A DNA stretch of 64,000 nt. It comes from Mactromeris polynyma. Its lineage: Eukaryota > Mollusca > Bivalvia > Venerida > Mactridae. A program made the translations under genes and the position numbers. This document shows positions 61,941 to 64,000 of the stretch, piece by piece. Numbering within the stretch: position 1 is the first letter of the stretch; each line of letters opens with the position of its first letter. The notes beneath the pieces are model-generated. The model worked only from the letters and a program-made list of their open reading frames with translations, searched no databases and was not told the origin of the DNA. The stretch is taken from assembly GCA_032209605.1 (NCBI GenBank), contig JASFXZ010000027.1:9691372-9755371 (forward strand). The letters are read 5' to 3'.

Positions 61941-63398
61941 CATACAACAACTACAATTTAAACACGGCACCAATGTTTTGGACGTGATAGACAACCATTC
62001 CAACATGCAAAGGCCAAACAAAATCATTTTGTTTTGAATTTGTGCAATATACAAAGCAGAATATAATACGGTATATATTATGTAGCACTATATATAATAT
62101 GACACCACTAGTATATAGCTTTGGTTCACTCAACCTTTAAATTCTCGTACACAACTTCCAGTCTTTTCTCCTGGTACGCATCTGGAAATAATGAACAAAT
62201 GATGTATGGTTTGTTGAACAAATGATGTATGGTACAAGCAAGTGGTATAGGAGGAGATGTTGTTAAAAAGAAGTTCATGAATTATTAAATCAAAGCACAA
62301 AAGTGCTGTGGGACGGTACCACTCGTCTCTGTAGCCAAGCTGGCAACTCGTTGCATACAAGTTTCCGTTTTGTAACTAGACAGTTTTATAATATCAAAGT
62401 ATGTGTAAATAGGTAAGATGGTTTGCATGGAATATGAAACAAAACTAAAACATAAGACAGAAATGCGAAAAAGGATAACAAATTATTGAAAAATAGTAAA
62501 CATTTTTTCCAAAAGATCTTCAATCCGACTTGTTCTAGAAATGCTAGATATTTTCAAACCGAAATAAAGAAAAATGGTCAGTAATAATGGTAGAACCTTA
62601 AAATTGTTAAACAAGTGAAATGTTTGTCACGATTGTAAATAAATTAAATACACATATATTAGACCCTTTATGTAACTTTTGTGGATATTTAATTATAAAA
62701 TGACATATTAAGTTATATCAGCACGGACTTAGGGTAAAATCAGTATGACCAGGCATAAAGTTATGATATCACTAGCTTGTCATAGGTTATGAGTTATCTT
62801 GTTGTAGTGGGGTATTTTCCAATTAATTTTCCAAGCACAGAGTGAGGTGTACGTAGAAAGATGACACCGATAATTTTCGTAGTCGTGCGCAACAAGACCA
62901 TATCTACGATAAATCCAAAACTGTAAACGGTGTCGCTGTTGTGTATTGAAAATTTTGACAGATACTGTATACATTGAATGATAGCAGAAACGTTACCAGG
63001 TCGTGGTGGTGTTTTCTTGGTGTGGATTTACTGTGCTAGTGTTGTATTTGAAGACTAGATATTGCAAATAGCTGGGGCCATATTGTGAAGTTCACAATTC
63101 CAGTGCAAATCTTGTAGTTTTACTATAGAATAAAGAGGGCGAAAAAGCACCGGGCCGACAACAAACAAACTCGTGTGTATTAATACATTGCTTAAAACCC
63201 CATCTGAACTCCACATAAACAGCTAATTAGTTTACAAATCACTTTAGCAGGTCACCTTCTCAACATTTCATTTTATTGAAACGTTTATGATATTATTTCG
63301 TTCGGTGAACTTTGGAACTATTTTGTTCGCGTAGTAATAAGCCGATGTGGACGTTTTTGACATGTTACCGGCTTTCAGCCTTTTTCGTGTTTTGAAAA

Positions 63399-63604
63399 AT
63401 GGAACCAATTGTTGTATGCCTCTCAAATTGCCACTTCTATAGACGGTATGTGAGCGGTACCGTCCAAATGCAGGATTTGCTTTATTATGGTGACATGTAC
63501 AATGTATACAGAAAGGAAAAAAGTCAAGCACCCGGATATTTTGACCTGTATGACCTGGTCCGCTATGAGTCTGCATTTAAATTTTATGTTTCCATGTGTA
63601 TAGG
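63399..63604 (+). CDS. Unassigned candidate first coding exon
   Basis: An ATG at 63399 opens 68 clean codons (starting MEPIVVCLSNCHFYRRYVSG) and ends at a plausible donor, ATAG|GTAATC, near 63604/63605. Composition is protein-like: many Tyr and Cys, no low complexity. Nothing downstream in the remaining 400 bp completes it, so it would continue past the right edge. I do not recognise the family. An open frame also runs antisense, which lowers confidence. Confidence 0.33.
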
Positions 63605-64000
63605 TAATCACTGAACATACTAGGTATATGTGAGTTCTGGTTATTTGGTAAACTACCAGTCACACACTCTTAAAGTGGGATCTTACGGAGTTTTAATGAT
63701 GAAGTAAAATATCATAACACGCAACGTGCCTTATAGTGCTAGCGCTTGTCCACTTAAAAGATGAATTAAGTGGTAAACGATATATGCATATATCAGAAAG
63801 CGAAGTAATTGACAGGTGGCAGAAAATGCCTCCGTACATAATCATTCTCCATGCATGTAGTGTAGAACACTAAAGAAGCACATACCGGTTATACAGATAG
63901 CACTGTAGTCATGTTCAGACACCGTCCTCTCTTCAAGGCTTAGCACACTGTAGATGTTGGGAGGCCTGGGGGAAAACCCGAACTTACACTGTTAGTACTG

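Larger units (their letters stand above)
60441..63398. other. Intergenic
   Basis: Holds the small tandem repeat (61086), the SINE with its insert (61597-61940) and a locally GC-richer patch at 60780-60960 that could be a promoter but lacks firm motifs. Confidence 0.45.

Overview
This window is AT-rich, intron-rich animal DNA, most likely from a bivalve mollusc. Evidence: multi-exon genes with GT-AG introns; an animal ciliary gene (TBC1D32/Broad-minded) and an animal peroxisomal SDR gene (DHRS4); very high density of small inverted-repeat elements; and two diffuse repeat types (59319-60440 and 53540-54330) whose wording I associate from memory with bivalve genomes. The species cannot be fixed from sequence alone. 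No prokaryotic operon, CRISPR or phage is present.

Layout. Positions 1-37355 (minus strand) hold most of a TBC1D32-like gene: 24 coding exons whose splice phases chain without a break encode about the first 914 residues. The C-terminal part, where the TBC domain lies in this family, is off the left edge. Its introns carry the two most striking structures here. A 10.8 kb array of 48/54-bp units (7155-17949) contains a 2.65 kb block in reverse orientation, and a 3.45 kb array of 37-bp units (27652-31100) has no AG dinucleotide on the transcribed strand. About 17 kb separates the exon at 6311-6438 from a proposed 30-nt micro-exon at 23325-23354.

Positions 38830-39094 form a compact head-to-head promoter region (CCAAT box, YY1-like motif) between TBC1D32 (leftward) and a complete eight-exon DHRS4-like gene (39095-44244, plus strand, 251 residues). 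The DHRS4-like protein has all SDR catalytic residues and a C-terminal SRL peroxisome signal. After a gene-poor, transposon-rich gap comes a six-exon plus-strand gene (48834-56598, 570 residues). It encodes a probable nuclear protein with a basic stretch, a DLS motif and weak NOL4-like features. From 56599 to the end there is mostly repeat DNA, with one unassigned candidate first exon at 63399-63604.

Mobile DNA is nearly all non-autonomous: hAT-like elements with 8-bp target duplications (6478-6790 and 46666-47276), one element with a 9-bp duplication (61678-61904), TA-flanked mariner/pogo-like MITEs, tRNA-like SINE pieces, a broken non-LTR reverse-transcriptase tail (22084-22690), and a 1.2 kb foldback element with about 200-bp arms made of nested small palindromes (18629-19825). 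The long repeat ORFs over 7.1-18 kb are, in my judgement, by-products of a repeat unit whose length is a multiple of three, not genes.
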